From: Planctomycetaceae bacterium
Lineage (GTDB): Bacteria; Planctomycetota; Planctomycetia; Pirellulales; JAEUIK01
DNA: 7,771 nucleotides
Direction: 5' to 3'
Assembly: GCA_016793185.1 (NCBI GenBank)
Contig: JAEUIK010000334.1
Span: 1-7,771 of the forward strand
Below the pieces are notes generated by a model. It ran no database searches and was not told the origin of the DNA. It was given only the letters and a program-made list of their open reading frames with translations. The translations under genes and the position numbers were made by a program. Shown here one piece after another: positions 1-5,617 of this stretch (the first letter of the stretch is position 1; each line of letters starts with the position of its first letter).

Positions 1-1001
1 GGGCCGCCGCTGCCATTCCCCTTGGGATCGCCTCCCTGCGCCATGAATCCCCGCAGCACGCGGTGAAACGGCAGACCGTCGTAAAACTTCTTGTCAACCA
101 GCGCCACGAAGTTGGCGACCGTGTTGGGGGCCTCGTTCTCGAACAGCTCCAACGTGATGTCGCCTCGATTGGTCTTGAGCACGACGCGCGGGAGATCGTC
201 GGCCTCCCCCTCCTTGGCGCGGAGCTCCTGCTCTTTCTTCCACATCTCGCGGTACTCAGGCACCAGCGTGAGATAGGTTTCTCCCTCCTGGTCGAGCCCC
301 TTGGCCTCTTTGGACTTCTTGAGGTAAGCCTCGGCGGTGTCGTAATCGTTGAGGGCAAAGGCCGCCATGCCGGCCCATTGGCCGATCTGCGGATTGGGCG
401 CCTGCGTATCGGCCAGGAGCTTGCCGAGGCGCAATGCCTCCTCGTATTTGTCCGAGCGGAGGTCGTTGTAGGTGACCGCGATCAAGAAGTTCGTCACGTC
501 GCCGTCCGCCTTGGGATCGGCCGTGTAACTCGCCTCGGCGGCCTGAATCACCGCCGGCGCCATCTGCTCCCCTTCGTCCAGGAGACGATTGTACTCCTCT
601 TCGATCTTGCCTCGCTCGTCGGGCTTGGCCACCTTGTACTCGAGCTGCAATTCCTTGAGCCGGGCGAGCAGTTTCTTCCAGTCGGCCAGCTTCTGCTGGA
701 ACTCGGCGACCGCACCGGCGGCCGACGCTGCAGGTTCGGATTTCGCCTCGCTGGCGGCGGCCGGTTGCTCGGCTGCGGCCGCCGGCGTTTCAGCGGCCGG
801 CGTTTCGGCAGCGGGTGCTTCGGCAGCGGGTGCCTCGGTTGCCGGCGTCTCTGCGGCCGGCGTCTCTGCGGCGGGGGGAGTTTCGCCCTCGGTCTCCTGG
901 GCCAGGACCCAACCCGTCGCGAGGAATCCCGTCGCGAGCAAGCTTGCGACCAGCAAACCCGCCGCCAGTCCCGCACGTCCCATCCAACTCAAACGCATCA
1001 T
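1..1001 (-). CDS. Secreted cyclophilin-type peptidyl-prolyl cis-trans isomerase (3' end beyond window)
   Basis: This gene is read right to left, and 333 codons are visible before the left edge. Residues 1-34 form a signal peptide (Arg3 and Arg9, a hydrophobic core, and a VLA|Q cleavage site), so the enzyme should act outside the cytoplasmic membrane. Residues 41-76 are an AAETP-type pentapeptide repeat, probably a flexible linker. Residues about 97-265 are charged and helical; the stretch 183-235 (KYEEALRLGKLL, then NDYDTAEAYLKKSKEAKG) looks TPR-like. The cyclophilin domain starts near residue 271 (VVLKTNRGDITLELFENEAP). It includes FHRVLRGFMAQGGDPKGNGSGG, which has the family's catalytic Arg (R314) and the conserved Phe, Met and Gln of the active site. 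Cyclophilins isomerise Xaa-Pro bonds during protein folding. Two ATGs are adjacent (1001 and 998); GAAGGA at 1008-1013 lies 6 bases from the first. The remainder of the domain should lie just outside the window. The family call is firm; the TPR-like reading is inference. Confidence 0.94.
   Translation of the reverse strand, partial: MMRLSWMGRAGLAAGLLVASLLATGFLATGWVLAQETEGETPPAAETPAAETPATEAPAAEAPAAETPAAETPAAAAEQPAAASEAKSEPAASAAGAVAEFQQKLADWKKLLARLKELQLEYKVAKPDERGKIEEEYNRLLDEGEQMAPAVIQAAEASYTADPKADGDVTNFLIAVTYNDLRSDKYEEALRLGKLLADTQAPNPQIGQWAGMAAFALNDYDTAEAYLKKSKEAKGLDQEGETYLTLVPEYREMWKKEQELRAKEGEADDLPRVVLKTNRGDITLELFENEAPNTVANFVALVDKKFYDGLPFHRVLRGFMAQGGDPKGNGSGG
781..870 (-). repeat. Six tandem 15-base units inside the cyclophilin gene
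   Basis: Six in-phase 15-base units follow one another: on the plus strand they run GCCGGCGTTTCAGCG, GCCGGCGTTTCGGCA, GCGGGTGCTTCGGCA, GCGGGTGCCTCGGTT and then GCCGGCGTCTCTGCG twice, identically. On the coding strand they specify the Ala/Glu/Thr/Pro pentapeptide linker after the signal peptide. The period of five codons means copy-number changes keep the reading frame. Confidence 0.9.
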
Positions 1002-1156
1002 GGCTCGTCCTTCGGAATCTCTAGGAATAAATTCGCCCCCAAGTTGGTCTGGCTGGGGGAGTTAATCGTGTTCGTGACGTGGGTAACTTACCACAGGCGT
1101 GGCGACCGCCTACCCCATTTCTTCGCTCCGCGATCCCCTGGCGTGCACAGCAGCGC

Positions 1157-1190
1157 GGGCGGGAGTCGGTGGCGCTGCCACCGCTCGCCC
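1157..1190. other. Strong imperfect hairpin in the cyclophilin leader
   Basis: The core is CGGTGGC (1167-1173), loop GCT, then GCCACCG (1177-1183). It is extended by GAG/CTC (1163-1165 with 1184-1186) across a bulged T1166, and by GGGC/GCCC (1157-1160 with 1187-1190) across a bulged GG. That gives 14 base pairs in total. No T-run follows on either strand, so it does not look like a simple intrinsic terminator. If the promoter at 1206-1235 is real, this hairpin would sit near the 5' end of the cyclophilin transcript. A dispersed repeat is an alternative. Confidence 0.55.
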
Positions 1191-1205
1191 CGGCCGGAGC
1201 GAGTC

Positions 1206-1235
1206 ACTATAAATGGTGGAGTCTCCCTCTCTCAA
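1206..1235 (-). promoter_or_regulatory. Candidate sigma70-type promoter for the cyclophilin gene
   Basis: Read on the minus strand, TTGAGA (1235 to 1230) and TATAGT (1211 to 1206) are separated by 18 bases. Each hexamer matches the classical -35/-10 consensus at five of six positions. Transcription would begin near 1199, leaving a leader of about 200 bases that contains the 1157-1190 hairpin. Planctomycete promoters are not well described by the E. coli consensus, so this remains a candidate. Confidence 0.4.
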
Positions 1236-1312
1236 CGCAGATTGCCGTCGGTTGGTTCGTTCCCGGCTGACGCCCCCCTGCCCGACCGCTACCCCCTACT
1301 CTGCTCGCCCGC

Positions 1313-1316
1313 GAGG
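1313..1316 (+). promoter_or_regulatory. Ribosome binding site that supports the TTG start of rsmD
   Basis: GAGG ends 5 bases before TTG1322. The alternative in-frame start, GTG1391, has its nearest purine-rich stretch (GGGAG at 1369-1373) 17 bases away, which is too far. This favours the TTG start. Confidence 0.5.
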
Positions 1317-1321
1317 TTGAA

Positions 1322-1978
1322 TTGGCGCGAAAGAACCAACGCCGTCCCCAACCGCCGGCGCGGGAACCGGGAGACGCCGGTCCGGGCACGGTGCGCATCG
1401 TGGGGGGGGAGTTCCGAGGGCGAAAGCTCCGCTACAGCGGCGACGAGCGGACGCGTCCGATGAAGGACCGTGTCCGCGAGGCGGTCTTCAACCTGCTGAC
1501 GACGTCGGTCAAGGGAACGCACGCGATCGATCTGTTTGCCGGGACCGGCGCCCTGGCTTTCGAGGCCCTGAGCCGGGGGGCCGAGCGGGCGACGCTGATC
1601 GAGTGTCATTTTCCGACGGTCGCGGTGATTCGCGAAAACGCCCGCACCTTGCAGGTGGAGGAGCGCGTCGAGATCGTGGGGGCGGATACGTTTTACTGGA
1701 TCGCGCATCACGCCGATTTGGGTCCGTTGCCGCAAACAATTTTTGTCGCGCCGCCGTACGAGTTCTTCGTCACGCGCGCCGACGAGATGCGTGCGCTGAT
1801 CGCCCGTTGCCTGACCGAGGCGCCGTCGGGAAGTCGGATCATGGTCGAATCCGACTCCCGCTTCGACACCGGCGAGCTGCCCGACGCCGAGCAGTGGGAC
1901 GTGCGCGAGTACCCGCCGGCGGTGGTTTCGATCTATCGCAAGCCGGCGAGCACGAGCCCCAGTGCCGCACCTGCCTAG
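1322..1978 (+). CDS. rsmD: RsmD-family 16S rRNA (guanine966-N2)-methyltransferase, atypical motif IV
   Basis: The 218-residue protein matches RsmD from end to end: VRIVGGEFRGRKL at 24-36, RPMKDRVREAVFNLL at 45-59, and the S-adenosylmethionine-binding motif I DLFAGTGALAFEALSRGA at 70-87, followed by an acidic strand end (TLIE, 91-94). RsmD methylates the exocyclic amine of G966 in 16S rRNA in the assembling small subunit. The oddity is motif IV, which is normally (D/N)PPY or (D/N)PPF but here reads APPY (143-146; GCG codon at 1748-1750). That replaces the residue expected to position the target amine. The start is TTG with GAGG 5 bases upstream. GTG1391 would begin directly at the conserved VRIVGG block and would remove 23 residues, but it lacks a ribosome site. 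Length is close to the family norm. The fold call is strong; retained G966 activity is less certain. Confidence 0.88.
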   Translation: MARKNQRRPQPPAREPGDAGPGTVRIVGGEFRGRKLRYSGDERTRPMKDRVREAVFNLLTTSVKGTHAIDLFAGTGALAFEALSRGAERATLIECHFPTVAVIRENARTLQVEERVEIVGADTFYWIAHHADLGPLPQTIFVAPPYEFFVTRADEMRALIARCLTEAPSGSRIMVESDSRFDTGELPDAEQWDVREYPPAVVSIYRKPASTSPSAAPA

Positions 1979-1982
1979 GGAG
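1977..1982 (+). promoter_or_regulatory. Shine-Dalgarno overlapping the rsmD stop codon
   Basis: AGGGAG (1977-1982) shares two bases with the TAG stop of rsmD (1976-1978) and sits 9 bases before the cupin ATG at 1992. A ribosome ending rsmD would therefore expose or reuse the site, which suggests translational coupling. It also decides the cupin start against the in-frame upstream GTG at 1962. Confidence 0.6.
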
Positions 1983-1991
1983 TTCCTCCGC

Positions 1992-2384
1992 ATGGACATC
2001 ATGAATCTTGCCGGTGTGCCGGCCTTCACCACCAAGGATGGCTCGGAGATTCGCGAGTTGCTGGCGTACCGCAACTCGTCGATTCGCCACCAGAGCCTGG
2101 CCGAAGCCCGGTTGCTCCCCGGCTCGAGCACGACGCCGCATTACCATCCCCGCGCCGAGGAGATTTATTACATCACCTCCGGGGTCGGGCGGATGCGGAT
2201 CGGCGACGAAGTGCGCGAGGTTGGCCCGTTGGACGCGATCGCGATTCCCCCCGGCGCGCCGCACCAGATCACCAATCACGGCGAGCAGGATCTGCGCTTT
2301 CTCTGCTGCTGTGCACCGGCTTATGAAGACTCCGACACGGTCCTGCTCGATCCGTTGGGCTGGGAGCCCGTCAGCCGGAGTTGA
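1992..2384 (+). CDS. Small single-domain cupin protein
   Basis: This 130-residue protein carries both conserved cupin motifs. Motif 1 is GSSTTPHYHPRAEEIYYITSG (44-64), giving metal ligands His50, His52 and Glu56 or Glu57. Motif 2 is GPLDAIAIPPGAPHQITN (78-95), with ligand His91. A complete His/His/Glu/His set means it probably binds a divalent metal. Single-domain cupins of this size include isomerases, dioxygenases and sugar- or small-molecule-binding proteins, and nothing here selects a substrate. A run of three cysteines (105-107) follows the barrel. There is no signal peptide, so it is cytoplasmic. It lies 13 bases after rsmD with a Shine-Dalgarno on the rsmD stop, implying a shared transcript. 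A functional link to rRNA methylation is not evident. The ATG at 1992 is preferred over GTG1962 because of that ribosome site. Confidence 0.9.
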   Translation: MDIMNLAGVPAFTTKDGSEIRELLAYRNSSIRHQSLAEARLLPGSSTTPHYHPRAEEIYYITSGVGRMRIGDEVREVGPLDAIAIPPGAPHQITNHGEQDLRFLCCCAPAYEDSDTVLLDPLGWEPVSRS

Positions 2385-2410
2385 CCGACTTCCCTGCGCC
2401 GCTTGAAGTT

Positions 2411-2477
2411 ACCTCCACTGCGCCAGCAGCGCGGTTGCCAGCACCGGAGGTGACAGCCCCCCGGTAGGAGTTACCGG
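2411..2477 (+). terminator. Possible terminator structures after the rsmD-cupin pair
   Basis: ACCTCC (2411-2416) faces GGAGGT (2446-2451), enclosing a smaller GCGC-CAGCA-GCGC hairpin (2420-2432). Ten bases later, CCGGTA (2461-2466) and TACCGG (2472-2477) form a second hairpin with a 5-base loop. Neither is followed by a T-run, so classical intrinsic termination is not shown. The placement 27-93 bases after the last stop codon is the main support. Confidence 0.25.
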
Positions 2478-2521
2478 ATCCCTACGCGCGGAACAAAAAT
2501 TTAGATTCTCTCATTCTACTC

Positions 2522-2543
2522 ACACTCTCCAATCTTCCGATCT
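2522..2543 (+). other. Sequence resembling a truncated Illumina adapter
   Basis: TCTTCCGATCT at 2533-2543 equals the last 11 bases of the common Illumina TruSeq read adapters. Four bases upstream, ACACTCT at 2522-2528 equals the first seven bases of the read-1 adapter, in the same orientation and order. The interior of the adapter is missing. This may be an assembly artefact or a coincidence; it is recorded because it affects trust in the continuity of the window. Confidence 0.35.
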
Positions 2544-2556
2544 GTACCTAGGGGGA

Positions 2557-2581
2557 GCGCGCCGCTCTGAGCGGGTCGCGC
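2557..2581. other. Ten-base-pair hairpin upstream of the large unknown gene
   Basis: GCGCG (2557-2561) and CCGCT (2562-2566), loop CTG, then AGCGG (2570-2574), a bulged GT, and CGCGC (2577-2581). No T-run follows. Its role is unknown; it could be part of a structured leader of the gene at 2766. Confidence 0.45.
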
Positions 2582-2765
2582 TACGCCCAGTGGCCGTGGG
2601 AAATGTTCCGGCGGCCGCTCGCGGAGAGGAGGCGATCGCAGGCTGCGACGACGCCAGTCGACAGCTTGTGCGCGGTGCGGAGCCGGGCTCCGCCTCCAGC
2701 GAGGTTGAAATAGGCCACGACGGCTTATTGCAACGGAGTGCTCGGGTCGTGCGTGGAGATCGGTG

Positions 2766-5465
2766 ATGAGTGTCAGCAGTCGACGGCAGACGCCGACGTG
2801 GCCGTTTTTGTTGGTATTGGTTTCGCTCTTCGCGTTGAGCCTGACGGCTCCGCGACGCTGGGAGCGAATCGCCCGCAGCAAACCGCTGGTGATCAGCGCC
2901 AAGCACACGTTGCAGCCGCGACGCCCGCGGCTCGCGCAACCCCCGGCGGTCGGCGGCCGTGCCGCGGCCAGCGAACCGACCCTGGCTCCGCCGGAAACAT
3001 CTGTCGCGAGCGAGCCCGGCCAGCCGGCTCCCGCTGCGCCGCGCGCCTCCGCCCCTCCGCGTGGTCCGCTTCCGGACCTCGGCCCCGCGATTGGCAAATT
3101 GGCGACGCCCAGCCTGCTTGGCCCCGAGGGGCAACTGGCAGTGCGCATCCATGCCGACCTGGCACCGCGTGTGGCGCTGCGTCCCGAGAAGCCGGCGCCG
3201 CTGGCCGAAACGGCCGAGCCGGTGCTGAAGCTCCCCCTCCCGCCGGTCGAACCTCCGACGGCGACGCTCGAGTCGGCTCCCACGGAGGCGACGCGGCTCA
3301 AGGACGAGTCGCCCGCGCCGGCGAACCTCCGCCTGCTGGTGGAACCCTCGGTCGCGCCGACGCTCGTGGCCGACGACGAGTCGCACGATCCCGGGCTGCC
3401 GGGCTTCACCTGGACCGAGCCGGTGCAATTGTTGGAACGGCTCGAAGGTCTGACCGACCGTGACGGGGCGCGCCCCTGGGCTTATGAGGTGATCGCGCTG
3501 ATTCACGAGCTGCTCATCACCGCCGGGCCGAACACGCCGGAAGCGGGCCAGGTGCTCGACAGCCTGCAGCGCGCCGCCCAGGCGAGCTCGGAGGTGGCTG
3601 CCGAGATCGCGGGTCCCGACTCGACCGAATTGCAGCGCGTGGCCTACGCCCTCAAGCGCCGCATGGCCGCGTGGGAACCCCTCCGTCATCTGCCCCCCCG
3701 CAGCGAAGCCGAGCTGGCCGTCGCCGTGCCCGAGCCCGATCGCCTCGCGCTCTGCCTGAGCGAGATCGACGCGGCCACGCAGGCCAACCCGGCGGGGTCG
3801 GGCTGGCGCGACTATTTGCTGTTCGACAGTCTGCAGGGATTGGCGGCCGGCACCGGCGGCTCCGATGCACAAGCAACGCGCCAGCTCGCGCAGCGCGTGC
3901 TGGCCCGGTTGGCCGCCACGCGGTTGTCGCGCTCGCAGCGCCGATTCGTGGCGGACGAGACCCTCTCGCGGCTGGCTGGCGAGCTGCGCTGTTGGGCGGC
4001 CGCCCCCGTCGACGGCGAGCAACTCCTGGCCCATCTCGAAAGCTACGAGCAGTCGCCGAGTAGCGAAACGGCCCGGTTGCTGGCGCTGGACTTGCGTCAG
4101 CTCGCCTGGTCGCCGGCCGTCGAGTTGCAGGAATTTGGCCGCGAGCTCGAGCAGAACTACCGCAACGCGAACGTCCGGGTGGTGCTGAGCGAAGAAATGC
4201 TCAGCCGGATGATGCCGCTGCAGGATCCGGTGGACGAGTCCGTCCGCGTGACGATCCTTGGGGCGCCGACCCGCGGCCGGAGCCGGACCGAGACGGATCT
4301 GACCGCCCGGCTCATCCCCGATCCGCATCGCCTGCGGTTCCTGGTCGAGGCGACGGGGCGCGTCTCGGCGCGGACCAATTCGCACAGCGGCCCGGCCACG
4401 ATGCACTCGAGCAGCAACTCGACCTTCTCCGCCACGCGCGAGATGGAAATGACGCTCGAGGGGCTCCGCGCGAAAGAGATGGAAGTCTCGGCCCACAGCC
4501 GGGCCCGGCTCCGCGACGTCAACACCAGCTTCGACAGCATTCCCGTCGTCGGCGCGATGGTCAGCAACTACGCCCGCCAGAAGTACTTGGACCAGCGCGC
4601 GATCGCCGAGCGCGAGCTCGAGCGGATCGTCGCGCAGAAGGCGATCGACAACATCGCCGCGCAGAGCACCGAGCGGGTCGCGACGACGAACGCCAAGCTC
4701 GCACAGCACGTGCTCGAGCCCATGGCGCGACTCCAGATCGAGCCCACGCTGATCGAATCGGCGACCTCGGACGAGCGGATGACGGTCCGGATGCGCATCG
4801 CGGGGGACGAGCAGCTCGGCGCCCACACGCCCCGGCCCCGCGCCCCCGGGCACAGCCTGCTCAGCGCCCAGATCCATGAGTCGGCGATCAACAACTTCCT
4901 CGACCGGCTCAAGCTGGGGGGCAAGCTGCAAAGCGAACGCGAGCTCTACCACTCGCTGTCGGGCATGCTCGGCCTGCCCCCTGAGTTCGTCCCGCCCGAC
5001 CTGCACGACAACGTCCTGCTCCAGTTGAGCGAAGTGGATCCGATCCGCGTCCGCTTCGCCGACGGTCGCATTGCGATCGAGCTCCGGGTCGACGAGCTCC
5101 GCGCCGAGGGACAGACCTTCCGCGACTTCGTGGTCCGCGCCTATTACGCCGCCGATCCCAATTCCCGCCAGGGCCAATTGATGCGCGACGGGACGGTGCA
5201 GCTCATTGGCCGGGGCCTGCGGGCCAAGGGACAGGTCGCGCTGCGGGGAATGTTCAGCAAGACCTTCAGCAAGGAGCGGCGTCTGGCGATAGTGCCCGAA
5301 AAGCTGCTGCAGGATCCGCGGATGGCGGGGATCGAGGTCGTCCAGTGGACCGTGGCCGATGGCTGGATCGGCATCGCCCTGGCCGACGTGCGTCCCGGAC
5401 ACTCGCCCGTCGCTCGGGCGGCCCCCAAGACGACCGCGGCTGCGAAAGCGCCTGGCCGCAAGTAG
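2766..5465 (+). CDS. Large membrane-anchored or secreted protein of unknown function
   Basis: I do not recognise a named family for this 899-residue protein; its style matches large uncharacterised planctomycete proteins. Residues 12-28 are a single hydrophobic segment flanked by basic residues (RR at 6-7; RRW..R..R.K at 30-39), either a signal anchor or a signal peptide. Residues about 50-210 are a Pro/Ala-rich linker. Residues about 216-465 are mostly helical. Residues 468-570 look beta-rich, with a Ser/Thr/His/Asn-rich stretch at 534-556. Residues about 603-650 form a long charged helix, possibly a coiled coil. Residues 660-875 are again beta-rich and contain AHTPRPRAPGHSLLSAQIHE (686-705) and DGTVQLIGRGLRAKGQVALR (808-827). 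Both halves open with a strand followed by a helix (NVRVVLSEEMLSRMMP at 469-484; SLLSAQIHESAINNFLDRL at 697-715). A lipid-binding TULIP-like fold is possible but speculative. The tail is Ala/Lys-rich. ATG2766 is chosen because GGAG (2755-2758) lies 7 bases upstream; GTG2763 is only 4 away. Confidence 0.85.
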   Translation: MSVSSRRQTPTWPFLLVLVSLFALSLTAPRRWERIARSKPLVISAKHTLQPRRPRLAQPPAVGGRAAASEPTLAPPETSVASEPGQPAPAAPRASAPPRGPLPDLGPAIGKLATPSLLGPEGQLAVRIHADLAPRVALRPEKPAPLAETAEPVLKLPLPPVEPPTATLESAPTEATRLKDESPAPANLRLLVEPSVAPTLVADDESHDPGLPGFTWTEPVQLLERLEGLTDRDGARPWAYEVIALIHELLITAGPNTPEAGQVLDSLQRAAQASSEVAAEIAGPDSTELQRVAYALKRRMAAWEPLRHLPPRSEAELAVAVPEPDRLALCLSEIDAATQANPAGSGWRDYLLFDSLQGLAAGTGGSDAQATRQLAQRVLARLAATRLSRSQRRFVADETLSRLAGELRCWAAAPVDGEQLLAHLESYEQSPSSETARLLALDLRQLAWSPAVELQEFGRELEQNYRNANVRVVLSEEMLSRMMPLQDPVDESVRVTILGAPTRGRSRTETDLTARLIPDPHRLRFLVEATGRVSARTNSHSGPATMHSSSNSTFSATREMEMTLEGLRAKEMEVSAHSRARLRDVNTSFDSIPVVGAMVSNYARQKYLDQRAIAERELERIVAQKAIDNIAAQSTERVATTNAKLAQHVLEPMARLQIEPTLIESATSDERMTVRMRIAGDEQLGAHTPRPRAPGHSLLSAQIHESAINNFLDRLKLGGKLQSERELYHSLSGMLGLPPEFVPPDLHDNVLLQLSEVDPIRVRFADGRIAIELRVDELRAEGQTFRDFVVRAYYAADPNSRQGQLMRDGTVQLIGRGLRAKGQVALRGMFSKTFSKERRLAIVPEKLLQDPRMAGIEVVQWTVADGWIGIALADVRPGHSPVARAAPKTTAAAKAPGRK

Positions 5466-5500
5466 ACTGGAATCGCGCGTCCTGCGAGTGCCCAACAGTC

Positions 5501-5562
5501 CAGGAAGCAACCTCCCTGGGTCTTCCTGCCGCAAGCGCCCCTGGGAGCATACTCCCCGGGCG
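5501..5562 (+). terminator. Two adjacent hairpins after the large unknown gene
   Basis: CAGGAAG (5501-5507) pairs with CTTCCTG (5522-5528) around a 14-base loop. Next, CGCCC-CT-GGGAG (5536-5547), loop CATA, then CTCCC-C-GGGCG (5552-5562) makes a ten-pair stem with a small internal loop. Their position 36-97 bases after the stop suits a transcript end. There is no T-run, so termination could be Rho-dependent or these may be 3'-end stabilisers. Confidence 0.35.
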
Positions 5563-5617
5563 TCGGGCGCGGCGGCGTCACGCGTGAACATCCCTCCTAC
5601 CCCAGCGAATCGCATTC

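Larger units (their letters stand above)
1002..1321. other. Divergent intergenic region with hairpins
   Basis: This 320-base gap separates the leftward cyclophilin gene from rightward rsmD; I see no gene in it. Visible structures are: CCCCCA at 1036-1041 facing TGGGGG at 1054-1059 with a 12-base loop; an 11-base dyad GGTAACTTACC at 1082-1092; AGGCG/CGCCT at 1095-1111; and a strong hairpin at 1157-1190, listed separately. A leftward promoter candidate lies at 1206-1235. I could not find a convincing rightward promoter for rsmD. Confidence 0.7.
2385..2765. other. Intergenic region with hairpins and an AT-rich block
   Basis: No gene is visible in these 381 bases. After the cupin there are two inverted repeats (2411-2451 and 2461-2477). 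Next comes a block at about 2491-2546 with only about 36% G+C by count. The rest is GC-rich and rich in short stems: 2557-2581, TCGCA/TGCGA at 2636-2648 with a 3-base loop, and GCGGAGC/GCTCCGC at 2677-2693 with a 3-base loop. GGAG at 2755-2758 is the ribosome site for the next gene. TTGAAA at 2705-2710 has no good -10 partner, so no promoter is called. Confidence 0.7.

Noticed and set aside
1208..1214. TATAAAT as a rightward -10 element for rsmD
   Set aside because: No acceptable -35 lies 16-19 bases upstream. The same bases serve better as a leftward promoter on the other strand.
63..1463. A 466-codon plus-strand open frame across the cyclophilin gene
   Set aside because: It is the register-matched complement of the cyclophilin frame, running on into the intergenic region and the start of rsmD. 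The minus strand carries the signal peptide and cyclophilin motifs.
1322..1978. rsmD as a pseudogene because of the altered motif IV
   Set aside because: The frame is intact, length is normal, motif I and the other blocks are preserved, and a single residue change is not enough to call decay.
1289..2131. A 280-codon minus-strand open frame opposite rsmD and the cupin
   Set aside because: It is codon-register shadow of rsmD with low-complexity Arg-rich translation and no recognisable domain.
1311..2709. GCGAGGTTGAA occurring at both 1311-1321 and 2699-2709
   Set aside because: Several 11-base matches are expected by chance between positions in a window of this size, and the flanks do not match.
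2385..2765. A tRNA, small RNA gene or CRISPR repeat in the long gap
   Set aside because: No cloverleaf, no regularly spaced repeats and no strong promoter-terminator pair could be found; only scattered short stems are present.
2520..5615. A 1031-codon open frame on the minus strand opposite the large unknown gene
   Set aside because: It is in exact codon register with the sense gene, so its stops would arise only from sense TTA, CTA or TCA codons, which this GC-rich gene avoids. The translation is Arg/Gly/Gln-rich with no signal peptide or domain. The sense frame has a membrane segment, ordered domains and a ribosome site.
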